In this document: positions 16,377 to 25,511 of the stretch, one piece after another
Layout of the letters: each line of letters opens with the position of its first letter
Numbering within the stretch: position 1 is the stretch's first letter
Assembly (NCBI GenBank): GCA_964400355.1
Contig: CAYNTO010000014.1
Location: forward strand, 1 to 64,000
Reading direction: 5' to 3'
DNA: 64,000 nt
From: JACKAL01 sp964400355
GTDB lineage: Bacteria; Bdellovibrionota; Bdellovibrionia; Bdellovibrionales; JAGQZY01
Program-made: the position numbers and the translations under genes
Notes under the pieces: model-generated
Seen by the model: only the letters and a program-made list of their open reading frames with translations
The model's database searches: none
Told to the model about the DNA's origin: nothing

Positions 16377-17578
16377 TGAAAATACTAATAATTATCCTCA
16401 CACTTGCTCTTGCGGGCGGGACGTCCCACGCCGCCAACGATTCCGACACATCTGGCACCTCAAAAAAAATTGAGGTTTATGGATTTATTAAAGCTGCAGG
16501 CACGGGATCCACGCGCGGCGTAGAATCTCTTGGTCGCAATAATTTTGTCGCTTACACCGCTGCGGCCAATCCGGTAGTGACCGCCCATCCCAATCACGGC
16601 AGCATGGCCATGCAAGTGCAGCAGTCCCGCTTGGGCGTAAAGACCACGTTCGAATCCGACTTGGCTGGCACTATCGAATTCGACTTTGTGGATTTTAACA
16701 AATCCACACCAACGGTGGCCTCACAAGTGCGTCTGCGCCGTGCTTTTGTGACATACGCTCCCGACAGTGAATGGTCCTTTAATGTGGGTCAGGATTGGGA
16801 TTTGTTTTCGCCGTATGCGCCCTACTCGTACAATTTTATTGGTCACTACTTTTTGTCGGGAGACGTGGGCTTTATGCGTTTGCAAGCGCAAGCTCTGCAC
16901 AAGGGCGAAAACAATGAGTCGGCCGTGGCATTGGGGTTTCCCAGCTACGACAACCAATCCGCAATAGGCAACGCGGAGTGGACATCAATGCCGACCATAG
17001 CCGTACGGCAAACCTTTGATCTCGAGCATTGGAGCGTGGGCGGATCAGCCATTGTTGGCCACATCAACGATATCTCGAGTGACAAGAGCATCACTCCTTA
17101 TGCACTCGGAGTGGCTACCAAGCACTCTGGCGAGAATGACGAGTTTGTGTTCGAGGGTTACTACGGCGAAAATCTGGAGAACTTAAGCTTACAAGCCCTT
17201 TCCTATTCTCCCAATTTCCAACGTATTAAAGAAGCCGGCGCCTATGCGACCTTTCGTCAAAAGTTGGAAAGCTGGGGCTGGTGGGTGGGCGCCGGATACG
17301 CTCATGTTTTTAATCATGCCAATCTCACTCCGTCTTACTCCTACGCCACACCGGGTGCCAAGCCCACCCTCAACCTTTTGGCGACAAGCACAGGGTACGG
17401 TATTCTCTACAATGCGACGTTTCGTGTGGGCGGGGAGAAAAACCTTACACCGCGCCTTCATTTGTACACTGAACTCGCACATCTCTACACGCACCATCTT
17501 CTCGACTCCGCAGATCGCGCTATATCTCCCTATCGATCCACAGAAGTTTTAGAAGTGGGCCTCAAACTGGATCTTTAA
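16376..17578 (+). CDS. Outer-membrane porin (DcaP-like), inorganic carbon cassette
   Basis: A 400-residue protein with a signal peptide (MKILIIILTLALAGGTSHA), then KIEVYGFIKAA, the usual first strand of trimeric porins, QSRLGVKTTFE and VRLRRAFVTYAPDSEWSFNVGQ, a pattern close to the DcaP-like porin group. It ends in a beta strand (EVGLKLDL). It sits between the SulP gene (1-base overlap) and dabA (stop TAA overlaps the dabA ribosome site). Inferred role: letting bicarbonate or another anion through the outer membrane for the transporters encoded beside it. Confidence 0.8.
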   Translation: MKILIIILTLALAGGTSHAANDSDTSGTSKKIEVYGFIKAAGTGSTRGVESLGRNNFVAYTAAANPVVTAHPNHGSMAMQVQQSRLGVKTTFESDLAGTIEFDFVDFNKSTPTVASQVRLRRAFVTYAPDSEWSFNVGQDWDLFSPYAPYSYNFIGHYFLSGDVGFMRLQAQALHKGENNESAVALGFPSYDNQSAIGNAEWTSMPTIAVRQTFDLEHWSVGGSAIVGHINDISSDKSITPYALGVATKHSGENDEFVFEGYYGENLENLSLQALSYSPNFQRIKEAGAYATFRQKLESWGWWVGAGYAHVFNHANLTPSYSYATPGAKPTLNLLATSTGYGILYNATFRVGGEKNLTPRLHLYTELAHLYTHHLLDSADRAISPYRSTEVLEVGLKLDL

Positions 17579-17587
17579 GGAGAACTT

Positions 17588-20101
17588 ATGACAGCAGAAT
17601 TCAAAATTTCGTACTCCGGTTTAGACAAAATTATTCATAAACTCCATCACTATCTCCCGTCCCAAGGGCCGCTCAGAGACTTTATCCACCACAACACGCT
17701 GCACGCCTTTCAAGATCTGCAGTTTCATGAAGGGGTGCAGTTGTGTTCGCAGATTTTTGGCACCAAGGTATACCTTACCTTTAGTGAATATCAAAAGATG
17801 TATCGTGATGGCCGCATCACCGACGACGCCATCCAGACCGCGCTGTTCAAGTGCGACAATGCGGCTATCACCGCGGCAAATCTCTTCGAAGCCAACGACA
17901 CAAAGGTCTACACCAAGCGCATTGGATCTTTGCGCCACCTTTGGAAAGACACCTATCACATAGACATCGATCATCGCATTCAACCGCTGTTGTTTCGTTA
18001 TCTTTCGAACTACCTGGATCAGGGTATTTCCCATTTGCAGTTACCGTCAGAACAGAAAGGATTTTTAAGTGCGTTGCGAGATCTGGATGACAATCCGTGG
18101 ACGACGCTCTTTTTGAACCGAAAAGGACGCGCGCGGCGCCTATTGCACGACCCATCGACGTCCCTAGAGGATATCCTGAACATAGTGGTCGGCTCTTCGG
18201 CGTATTTCGAAAACTACCTTTTTGATCAACAGTTTTCTCACCCCGGCTGGTCGGGCTTAGTGTGCTACGTGGAGACATTTCCGGAATCCTTGCTTTCTCC
18301 CAAACAGATTTCTTTATATGATCTCCTATTTTTTGAGCTTCTTCTCGAAATGGATTATCTCGATCACAGTCTGGGCAACTCCTGGAGGCCGATCTCTGAG
18401 ATTGCCACTCAACCGGTGGAACTCTTTGCACAAGTGCACGAAGATCACCACAATCAGTTGCGCCAGATCTGGCAGGAAGCACTGGAAGAGTCATTCTACG
18501 CATCCACCTTCGAGGCGCTTTACGCGGGTGCCAGATCCTACCAACCGCCACCACGTATTCCCGAGTACCAGGCGTATTTTTGCATCGACGACCGTGAATC
18601 GTCCTTACGCACACATCTGGAACGCTTTGACAAAGATGTGGAAACATTGGCGACTCCGGGATTTTTTGGCGTAGAATTTTTTTTTAAGGCCGATAAAAGT
18701 AAATACCTCACTAAATTGTGTCCTGCGCCAGTAACACCCAAGTTTGTAGTGCGTGAGAGCGGATCCTGCCACAGTTTTAAAAAAGATATTCATTTTGGGC
18801 ATCACTCCCACTCCTTTTTTGGTGGCTGGCTGATCTCTCAAACTGTGGGATTCTGGTCGGCGATCCAGCTATTTTTTAATATATTCCGCCCGACGCTGTC
18901 GACGGCCGCCGCCACATCACTGCGCCATACGGATGCAGCCTCTGAACTGACCATCGAAAATTCTCCCTTTGCCGATTTCGACGAAAACAATTTACAAGTG
19001 GGTTACACACTCGACGAAATGACCGACCGTGTTTTCGCAACGCTCAAAAGCACAGGATTGGTTAAAAACTTTGCCAAGATTGTCTATTTGGTCGGTCACG
19101 GCTCGAGCAGTGTGAATAATCCTCACTATGCAGCTTATGATTGCGGAGCCTGTTCGGGTCGACCGGGTTCGGTGAATGCCCGCGTGTTCGCCCACATGGC
19201 GAACGCTGCAAAAGTGCGTGAGCGCCTCGAGCAAAGGGGCATTTCCATTCCTAAGGAAACCATTTTTATCGGTGCAATTCACGACACCACTCGCGATGAC
19301 ATTGAATTTTATGATGAAGAGCGATTTGGACTTTCCAATCACCCCATTCACCGTCGCGCGATAGCGGCATTTCGTAAGGCGCTCGATATGAACGCCAAAG
19401 AGCGCTCGCGCCGATTTGAAAATGTGAGTCCGAACGAGGAAGCAATGGCGGCCCATCGATCGGCACAGACGCGATCGGTCTCCTTATTTGAACCACGTCC
19501 TGAACTCAATCATGCCACCAACGCACTTTGCATTGTGGGCGGCCGCTATCTCACAAAGAACGTCTTTCTGGACCGCCGGGCGTTTCTCAATTCCTATGAC
19601 CCTTCTCTCGACCCGGACGGAGAAATTCTCACCCGTATACTGAGCGCAGCCGTACCTGTTTGTGGTGGTATCAATTTGGAATACTATTTTTCGCGAGTGG
19701 ACAACCTCAAGTTGGGCGCTGGAACCAAACTCCCCCACAATGTGGTGGGCTTGATCGCAGTGGCCAATGGCGCCGACGGCGATCTACGACCGGGCCTACC
19801 GAGCCAAATGATTGAGGTGCACGATCCACTGCGATTGTTGATTGTGGTGGAGCACGACCCCGCGACCGCACTGAAAGCTATTCAGCGCAATTCTGGGTCC
19901 TACGAGTGGGTTAAAAATCAGTGGGTTAAATTTGCCTGTATTGATCCAAAAGACAAAGCCATTTATCAGTATGACAATGGCAAAATGGTGGCGCGAACAA
20001 TCACCGCCAATGCACCTGTGATCCGTCATATACAGGACTACATCATGAGCTCCCGCGAGAACTTGGCCATCGGAATTATTGAGGAGAATTTTTATGAATA
20101 A
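17588..20101 (+). CDS. dabA: DabA, inorganic carbon uptake subunit (DUF2309)
   Basis: An 837-residue DUF2309/UPF0753 protein. In DAB systems DabA is a cytoplasmic beta-carbonic-anhydrase-like subunit that, with DabB, turns CO2 into bicarbonate in one direction using the membrane potential. The expected zinc and active-site set is present: Cys332 and Asp334 in FCIDDRES, His504 in LVGHGSSS and Cys519 in DCGACSG. Their spacing (2, 170, 15) nearly equals that of the described Halothiobacillus protein (351, 353, 524, 539). AAGGAG precedes the ATG. The gene overlaps dabB by 8 bp. Confidence 0.93.
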   Translation: MTAEFKISYSGLDKIIHKLHHYLPSQGPLRDFIHHNTLHAFQDLQFHEGVQLCSQIFGTKVYLTFSEYQKMYRDGRITDDAIQTALFKCDNAAITAANLFEANDTKVYTKRIGSLRHLWKDTYHIDIDHRIQPLLFRYLSNYLDQGISHLQLPSEQKGFLSALRDLDDNPWTTLFLNRKGRARRLLHDPSTSLEDILNIVVGSSAYFENYLFDQQFSHPGWSGLVCYVETFPESLLSPKQISLYDLLFFELLLEMDYLDHSLGNSWRPISEIATQPVELFAQVHEDHHNQLRQIWQEALEESFYASTFEALYAGARSYQPPPRIPEYQAYFCIDDRESSLRTHLERFDKDVETLATPGFFGVEFFFKADKSKYLTKLCPAPVTPKFVVRESGSCHSFKKDIHFGHHSHSFFGGWLISQTVGFWSAIQLFFNIFRPTLSTAAATSLRHTDAASELTIENSPFADFDENNLQVGYTLDEMTDRVFATLKSTGLVKNFAKIVYLVGHGSSSVNNPHYAAYDCGACSGRPGSVNARVFAHMANAAKVRERLEQRGISIPKETIFIGAIHDTTRDDIEFYDEERFGLSNHPIHRRAIAAFRKALDMNAKERSRRFENVSPNEEAMAAHRSAQTRSVSLFEPRPELNHATNALCIVGGRYLTKNVFLDRRAFLNSYDPSLDPDGEILTRILSAAVPVCGGINLEYYFSRVDNLKLGAGTKLPHNVVGLIAVANGADGDLRPGLPSQMIEVHDPLRLLIVVEHDPATALKAIQRNSGSYEWVKNQWVKFACIDPKDKAIYQYDNGKMVARTITANAPVIRHIQDYIMSSRENLAIGIIEENFYE

Positions 20102-21956
20102 TCTACTTCCAGTGATTGGCGTGTTCCCACTCTTTGCTTTTCTGCTAAGCCTTATTTTACCGGCGCGCAATGAGCGCTGGATCTCTCTGCTGAGCATCTC
20201 TGCGTCTGGTGTGCATATGGTGGGAGTGATGTGTCTCACTCTGTACTGGTTGATTCACCCGCAGGCCGCTGAGTATTTCAAAGGGCCACTGTTGTACTCG
20301 ACAGAGAGCCTCCACTTCTACTGCTCTTTCCTTTTCGACAAAGTATCTGCGGTGTTCCTGGTTGTGGGCAGCATACTGACATTTTTGGTGATCACTTATA
20401 GCCGCCTCTACATGCATCGAGAGAACGGCTACAAACGTTTCTTTAGCACGGTTTTACTTTTTTATGCCGGCTATTGTTTGGTTGTTTTGAGCGGAAACTT
20501 TGAGGTGCTTTTTGCCGGTTGGGAAATTTTAGGAATCTCGTCCTTTTTACTTATCTCTTTTTACCGTGAACGCTATCTACCAGTTAAAAACGCGTTCAAG
20601 GTGTTTTCCATTTATCGACTCAGCGACGTGGGTTTAGTGCTTGCTGCATGGATGTGTCACATTATCTGGCATCACAATATTCAGTTCAATGAATGGAAAA
20701 CTCTGATGGCAGGCAACCACTCGCTGAGTACTGGCGGGATCACCTTTTTGGGTTTCCTACTACTGCTCTCAGCAATGGCAAAATCCGCACAATTCCCATT
20801 TAGCTCGTGGTTGCCGCGGGCCATGGAAGGACCCACTCCTTCCAGCGCCATCTTCTACGGCTCTCTTTCCATACATATGGGTGTGTTCATTCTCCTGCGC
20901 ACTCAGGCCATTTGGGAGCAAAGTACGTATGTGCAATTCGCTATGATCGTGGTGGGTCTTACAACCGCTTTTATCTGTTCGGGCATTGCTAAGGCGCAGT
21001 CGACGATCAAGACGCAAATCGCTTACTCGTCACTCACGCAGATAGGTTTGATCTTTGTCGAGTTGGCACTGGGATTCGAAAATCTCGCACTGGTGCATTT
21101 TACCGGCAACGCCTTTTTGCGCACCTATCAATTGCTCGTATCTCCGTCCATCGTGAGCTATTTGATCCGTGAGCAGTCTTACTCGACTGGTCTGCGCAGC
21201 CAGGGCGTCTTGGAACTTTTACCGCAGTCACTTCGAAAAGCGCTCTATATTTTATCCGTGAAAGAATGGAACATGGATTACTTTCTTGAGGAAATCCTTT
21301 GGCGCCCAGTGAAAAAAGCGGGCCATGCCGCGAGGTTTTTTATAACTCCTTTCGGAGTGGCACTCTTTGTACTTGTCCTCGCTGGAGGTTGGACGTATGT
21401 GAACACCACTACCTATGATCCGGCGGTGGTTGTAGGGATGATCTCGGGGCTGATGAGCATGATCGGCCTATTTATGGTTCTACTTTCATTCTCTGAACGC
21501 ATTCATGCCCGCACGGCATGGACGTTGGTTTTTGCAAACCATGTGTGGATCACCGCCGCCGTCTCCACATCCGACAAGTTGGCATGGGAAGAAATTGCCA
21601 TCTATCTCTCCGGTGCATTTTTTAGTTGGGTGATCGGCACCACACTGTTGATGATCCTTAAAAAATCGGAGCCCGATCTTTCGCTGAAGTCTTTCCAGGG
21701 ACATGCGTATGCTCACCCAGGAACGGCATTTGCATTTTTGATCTGCTGTTTGGGACTATCGGGATTCCCCATCACACCAACTTTTATCGGCGAAGATGTT
21801 ATATTTCATCATATTCATGATGATCAGTTTTTTGTAGCAGTGTGTGCGGCGTTGTCGTACATCGTCGATGGGCTCGCTATTATCCGTATCTATACGCGCG
21901 TCTTTATGGGACCGCACATTCACACGACACACGAGGTTTCCAACCGCTCAGCTTAA
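20094..21956 (+). CDS. dabB: DabB, NuoL-like proton-translocating subunit
   Basis: A 620-residue integral membrane protein of the NuoL/MrpA antiporter family with roughly 15 hydrophobic segments, including FEVLFAGWEILGISSFLLI, AKSAQFPFSSWLPRAMEGPTP and IAKAQSTIKTQIAYSSLTQIG, the conserved proton-channel helices. Next to dabA, and not in a nuo operon, this is the DabB subunit that couples the ion gradient to CO2 hydration. ATG 20094 is preferred because GAGGAG lies 7 bp upstream, inside dabA. The stop is 4 bp from the stop of the convergent gene at 21961. Confidence 0.9.
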   Translation: MNNLLPVIGVFPLFAFLLSLILPARNERWISLLSISASGVHMVGVMCLTLYWLIHPQAAEYFKGPLLYSTESLHFYCSFLFDKVSAVFLVVGSILTFLVITYSRLYMHRENGYKRFFSTVLLFYAGYCLVVLSGNFEVLFAGWEILGISSFLLISFYRERYLPVKNAFKVFSIYRLSDVGLVLAAWMCHIIWHHNIQFNEWKTLMAGNHSLSTGGITFLGFLLLLSAMAKSAQFPFSSWLPRAMEGPTPSSAIFYGSLSIHMGVFILLRTQAIWEQSTYVQFAMIVVGLTTAFICSGIAKAQSTIKTQIAYSSLTQIGLIFVELALGFENLALVHFTGNAFLRTYQLLVSPSIVSYLIREQSYSTGLRSQGVLELLPQSLRKALYILSVKEWNMDYFLEEILWRPVKKAGHAARFFITPFGVALFVLVLAGGWTYVNTTTYDPAVVVGMISGLMSMIGLFMVLLSFSERIHARTAWTLVFANHVWITAAVSTSDKLAWEEIAIYLSGAFFSWVIGTTLLMILKKSEPDLSLKSFQGHAYAHPGTAFAFLICCLGLSGFPITPTFIGEDVIFHHIHDDQFFVAVCAALSYIVDGLAIIRIYTRVFMGPHIHTTHEVSNRSA

Positions 21957-21960
21957 TTCT

Positions 21961-23172
21961 TTATTCTCTGAGCGAACGGGCGTAGTGCTGCAAAGCGAGA
22001 CGCCCGTTATCGGTATGCAAGTGCGAGTAAACCGATTCTATCGTTTCTATTTCTATCCCTAACTGGAGCTCACGCCGCAGAGTTTTAACATACGCACGAT
22101 CGTGAGCAACGAACCAGGCTCTAAGCGTTTCCTCTCGAACACCGCCTTTTTCCATATGCATAAAAGAATTTTCGGTGTTTGGCTGAAGCATATTCGAGAT
22201 GTTGAAAGAATCACGGTGATCAACGTTGAGTTTTTCAGAAAAACCCAATTCCACCGCGATAAATTCCACAAATGATGAGTCGGCAATGTCACGCACAAAG
22301 ATCTTTCCGGTGGGCCGAAGATTCCTATCTAACTGTATAAGCCAGTTCTGTGCGTTCGGTGTTTTCATTTGCAAACCGAATCGCAGCAGTAACAGTGCCT
22401 TGGCTTCGCCGACCTTTTCCGCGTAGGCGCTTTTCCAAAACTGCGTAAACTCCTGACCATGATACTTAGCGATCGCATTGCCAAAAAACGCCAGACTAAA
22501 CGCCGGCAAATAGTAATTTCCATCTTGCAGTGGCCTTAGATCGCGTACGGAAAATCCATTGCCATTGTGATGAGCGGCCACAGAAAGAATCTCAGTGAGC
22601 ACTTCCAGCGACGCCGACTTTCCAATTTCACGCTCCACTTCACGCACGTGTTCCGAACGGCGCAGGGAGAGCACTACATCGTTGCGCTGATCCGACTTCG
22701 AGGGCTGTAGTTCTCCGTTGGCGTGCGGCTGATTGGTGGGAAGTTTGAACGAGTAAAGACCGTTTTGAATATAAACAAACATGGATCGAGAGGCCGAGTA
22801 ATATCCAAGCTCTACTCCATGTGGCACATCTTTATAAAATGGCACCATCGGAGCGGTGTTCAGTGGATGGAGAAGCCAGCGGACATAGCTATCTGAGGAT
22901 GCAATGAAATCTTTCACGGCAAGCGGCGTGCCGGCACTGTAACGAACATCAAGATCTTCGATGTTCACATTTCTGTACGGGATCGCCACAGGATCGGCCG
23001 GTTGAATTATAAAATTTTCGGTTTGCTCCCAAATGCGAAGCTGAATTTCGGGCGCGGTCTCTAAAGTTCGTGCTACGGGTTCCTGGAAGATTTCGTAACA
23101 GGATTGTGCTCTAGCAGTGGATGTGACGACCAGCACCGTCAAACCAATGGTTATGTTACGTAAAATCTGCAA
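21961..23172 (-). CDS. Exported protein of unknown family
   Basis: About 403 residues with an N-terminal signal peptide (ILRNITIGLTVLVVTSTARA) and a single Cys just after it. TTG at 23172 is chosen because GAAGGA sits 6 bp upstream; another TTG at 23178 would overlap that site. The middle contains NGNGFSVRDLRPLQDGNYYLPAF and later FVRDIADSSFVE, blocks that look like conserved active-site loops, but I do not recognise the family. Convergent with dabB with almost no gap. Confidence 0.7.
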   Translation of the reverse strand: MQILRNITIGLTVLVVTSTARAQSCYEIFQEPVARTLETAPEIQLRIWEQTENFIIQPADPVAIPYRNVNIEDLDVRYSAGTPLAVKDFIASSDSYVRWLLHPLNTAPMVPFYKDVPHGVELGYYSASRSMFVYIQNGLYSFKLPTNQPHANGELQPSKSDQRNDVVLSLRRSEHVREVEREIGKSASLEVLTEILSVAAHHNGNGFSVRDLRPLQDGNYYLPAFSLAFFGNAIAKYHGQEFTQFWKSAYAEKVGEAKALLLLRFGLQMKTPNAQNWLIQLDRNLRPTGKIFVRDIADSSFVEFIAVELGFSEKLNVDHRDSFNISNMLQPNTENSFMHMEKGGVREETLRAWFVAHDRAYVKTLRRELQLGIEIETIESVYSHLHTDNGRLALQHYARSLRE

Positions 23173-23272
23173 TATCAATCCTTCAACTCATTCAGGGCCA
23201 ACAGCAAAAACAGAGGGATTTTATAACAAACAAAGGCCACAGGATGTAGCGTGGAGGATCACTCAGAAATAT

Positions 23273-24007
23273 TTACAGGCTCATCCAATGCCATTTACCG
23301 TTGTCGAGGACAAGGACCTCTTGTGCGAGGTCCCAGCTGCCAAGATTGATAGACGTTGCATTCTTGCCATTGCGCTCGAAGAAATGTTCGTCCTTGAGAT
23401 GTACGTGCCCGTGCACAATAAGATCGAAGGGGCGTTCGTCAAAAATAGTTTCGGCATGATGATGAACCACTTTGCGAATTCGGTCTTCGTCGCGCAGGCC
23501 ATCGGTATAGCTGCGACTGGCGCGACTGGCCGTGTTTCCTATTTTTGCCACAACGAGAGATGGTAAATGCAAAATTAAGAACTTCATAACTGGCGTACGG
23601 AGAAACCATCGTAAAAAATGATACCCGTGATCTTCCGGATCCATTTGATCACCATGCTCAAAGCGCACCACAGTGTGATCAAATAAAAAGAACTCTGGGC
23701 CAGTGTAAACTTTTGCGCCGATTTTATTTTGCCAGAAAGGCGTGAGATGGAGATCGTGATTGCCCTCAAAAAAGTACACGCTGTGACCCTTAACGACAAG
23801 ATTTCGGATGGCATCCACTAGCGGTTTGAATTTTTTGATAAAGTACGAATGACTCCCCAACCACAGGTCGAAAATATCTCCGCCTAGCACCAGTGTCACC
23901 GGCTCTGTTTGCTCGGCTAAGAAAAACAAAAAGCGCAGAAACTTCTGCGCTTTCTCTTCTTGAACATCTCGAACATGTAAGTCCGAGACAAAATAAACTC
24001 GGCTCAC
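23273..24007 (-). CDS. LpxH-like UDP-2,3-diacylglucosamine hydrolase / metallophosphoesterase
   Basis: A 244-residue calcineurin-fold phosphoesterase with all metal motifs: SDLHV near the start, GGDIFDLW, EGNHD, FEHGD and VHGHVH. The DLWLG and HGDQMD context matches the LpxH/LpxH2 group that makes lipid X in lipid A synthesis. The start is GTG 24007, preceded by AGGAAG. It lies 12 bp after ftsZ, where many bacteria carry lpxC, and so is likely the last gene of the ftsQAZ transcription unit. Confidence 0.82.
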   Translation of the reverse strand: MSRVYFVSDLHVRDVQEEKAQKFLRFLFFLAEQTEPVTLVLGGDIFDLWLGSHSYFIKKFKPLVDAIRNLVVKGHSVYFFEGNHDLHLTPFWQNKIGAKVYTGPEFFLFDHTVVRFEHGDQMDPEDHGYHFLRWFLRTPVMKFLILHLPSLVVAKIGNTASRASRSYTDGLRDEDRIRKVVHHHAETIFDERPFDLIVHGHVHLKDEHFFERNGKNATSINLGSWDLAQEVLVLDNGKWHWMSL

Positions 24008-24019
24008 TATTAGTGCTTC

Positions 24020-25498
24020 CTATAAATCGGTTGTGCCTTCGGTGCTCTTACGGCGCAAATACGTCGGAACATCGAGATTGCTTTGATCAAAAGGTGACGC
24101 CAAATCCTGAGATTTTTTAGCACCCGTATGGTCCAAGCTCACTTCCATGGAGAGCTGCTCTTGTGGCACCTCTTTTTGTTTCATTGCCTGCTCGCGGTAC
24201 GCTTTTGCTTTAGCAAGTAGCATATCGCGCGGAGAAACAGCGGGATCAGCGGACTCTTGCTCTTCCATCATTTCAGGCATTTGAGGCTGGTGATTTTGTT
24301 GAGGCGCCACTGACGGCATCATTGGCGGTGGGGCCATGTGCGACGGCTGAGTTTGCTGATGCCCTGCTTGCTGATGCATGCTCGGTGGCACTGGTGGAAC
24401 CATTTGTTGATACTGTGGTGTTGCCGGAGGAGGTTGCGGATACTGAGGCGCTTGAGGCGCATAGTACTGTGGATGCTGCGGATATTGGGGAGCCGTTTGT
24501 ACTTGGTAATTGTACATGTTTGGACCGGCAAGCTTCACCGCTTCCGCGCCAAAACCTGTGGCAATAACCGTCACGCGCACTTCGTCGCCTAAAGTTTCGT
24601 CGATTACGGCTCCAAAAATAATTTCTGCATCTTCGTGAGCCGCTTCTGTGATCAAAGTGGATGCTTCGTCCACCTCATGAAGACTCAAATCTCTGCCTCC
24701 AGTGATGTTGATAATGATACCGGTAGCGCCATCGATCGAGATGTTCTCAAGAAGTGGCGATGAAATAGCCTGTGTTGCTGCTTCTACAGCGCGGTTGTCG
24801 CCAGTTGCAGAACCAGTACCCATAATCGCCATTCCTTGCGAAGACATCACGGTGCGGATGTCGGCGAAGTCTAAATTGATAAGACCACGGATATTGATAA
24901 GGTCGGAGATCCCTTTTACAGCTTGCAAAAGAACATCATCTGCTTTTTTAAAAGTATCGAGAAGAGATGTCTTGTCGTGCGAAATGGACAAAAGTTTTTG
25001 ATTTGGAATAACGATGAGTGTGTCAACGCTTTCTTTAAGATCATTGATGCCATGAAGAGCATGGCGCATGCGCTTTTTGCCTTCGAATTGGAAGGGCTTG
25101 GTCACAACACCAATAGTAAGAGCACCTAATTCTTTAGCGATTTTTGCAACGATTGGAGCACCACCTGTACCCGTACCACCACCCATACCGCCAGTCACGA
25201 ACACCATGTCCGCGCCTTGAATGGCTTCGACGATATCGTTATAAGATTCAATGGCGGCGCGCTTACCCACATCAGGATTAGCGCCTGCGCCGAGACCACG
25301 CGTGAGTTCACGACCCACCTGAATTTTTACAGTTGCTTTATGGGCATCCAATGCTTGTCTGTCGGTGTTGGCCACGATGAACTCGACGCCTGAAAGTCCG
25401 CCATCGATCATTGTAGATACGGCATTACTTCCGCCACCACCCACGCCGATAACTTTGATCGTCGCTCCGATATTTACGTTTTCCTCTAGCTCAAACAT
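24020..25498 (-). CDS. ftsZ: Cell division protein FtsZ
   Basis: A 492-residue tubulin-like GTPase that forms the Z ring. GVGGGGSNAV at about residues 18-27, the tubulin signature GGMGGGTGTGGAP, and NLDFADIRTVM are all present. A long linker of about 110 residues rich in Pro, Gln, Met and Tyr follows the globular domain, then the conserved C-terminal peptide DVPTYLRRK, which binds FtsA and other partners. GGGGGAG precedes the ATG. ftsA lies 13 bp upstream. Longer than E. coli FtsZ (383) because of the linker. Confidence 0.97.
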   Translation of the reverse strand: MFELEENVNIGATIKVIGVGGGGSNAVSTMIDGGLSGVEFIVANTDRQALDAHKATVKIQVGRELTRGLGAGANPDVGKRAAIESYNDIVEAIQGADMVFVTGGMGGGTGTGGAPIVAKIAKELGALTIGVVTKPFQFEGKKRMRHALHGINDLKESVDTLIVIPNQKLLSISHDKTSLLDTFKKADDVLLQAVKGISDLINIRGLINLDFADIRTVMSSQGMAIMGTGSATGDNRAVEAATQAISSPLLENISIDGATGIIINITGGRDLSLHEVDEASTLITEAAHEDAEIIFGAVIDETLGDEVRVTVIATGFGAEAVKLAGPNMYNYQVQTAPQYPQHPQYYAPQAPQYPQPPPATPQYQQMVPPVPPSMHQQAGHQQTQPSHMAPPPMMPSVAPQQNHQPQMPEMMEEQESADPAVSPRDMLLAKAKAYREQAMKQKEVPQEQLSMEVSLDHTGAKKSQDLASPFDQSNLDVPTYLRRKSTEGTTDL

Positions 25499-25511
25499 AG
25501 GTCTCCCCCAT

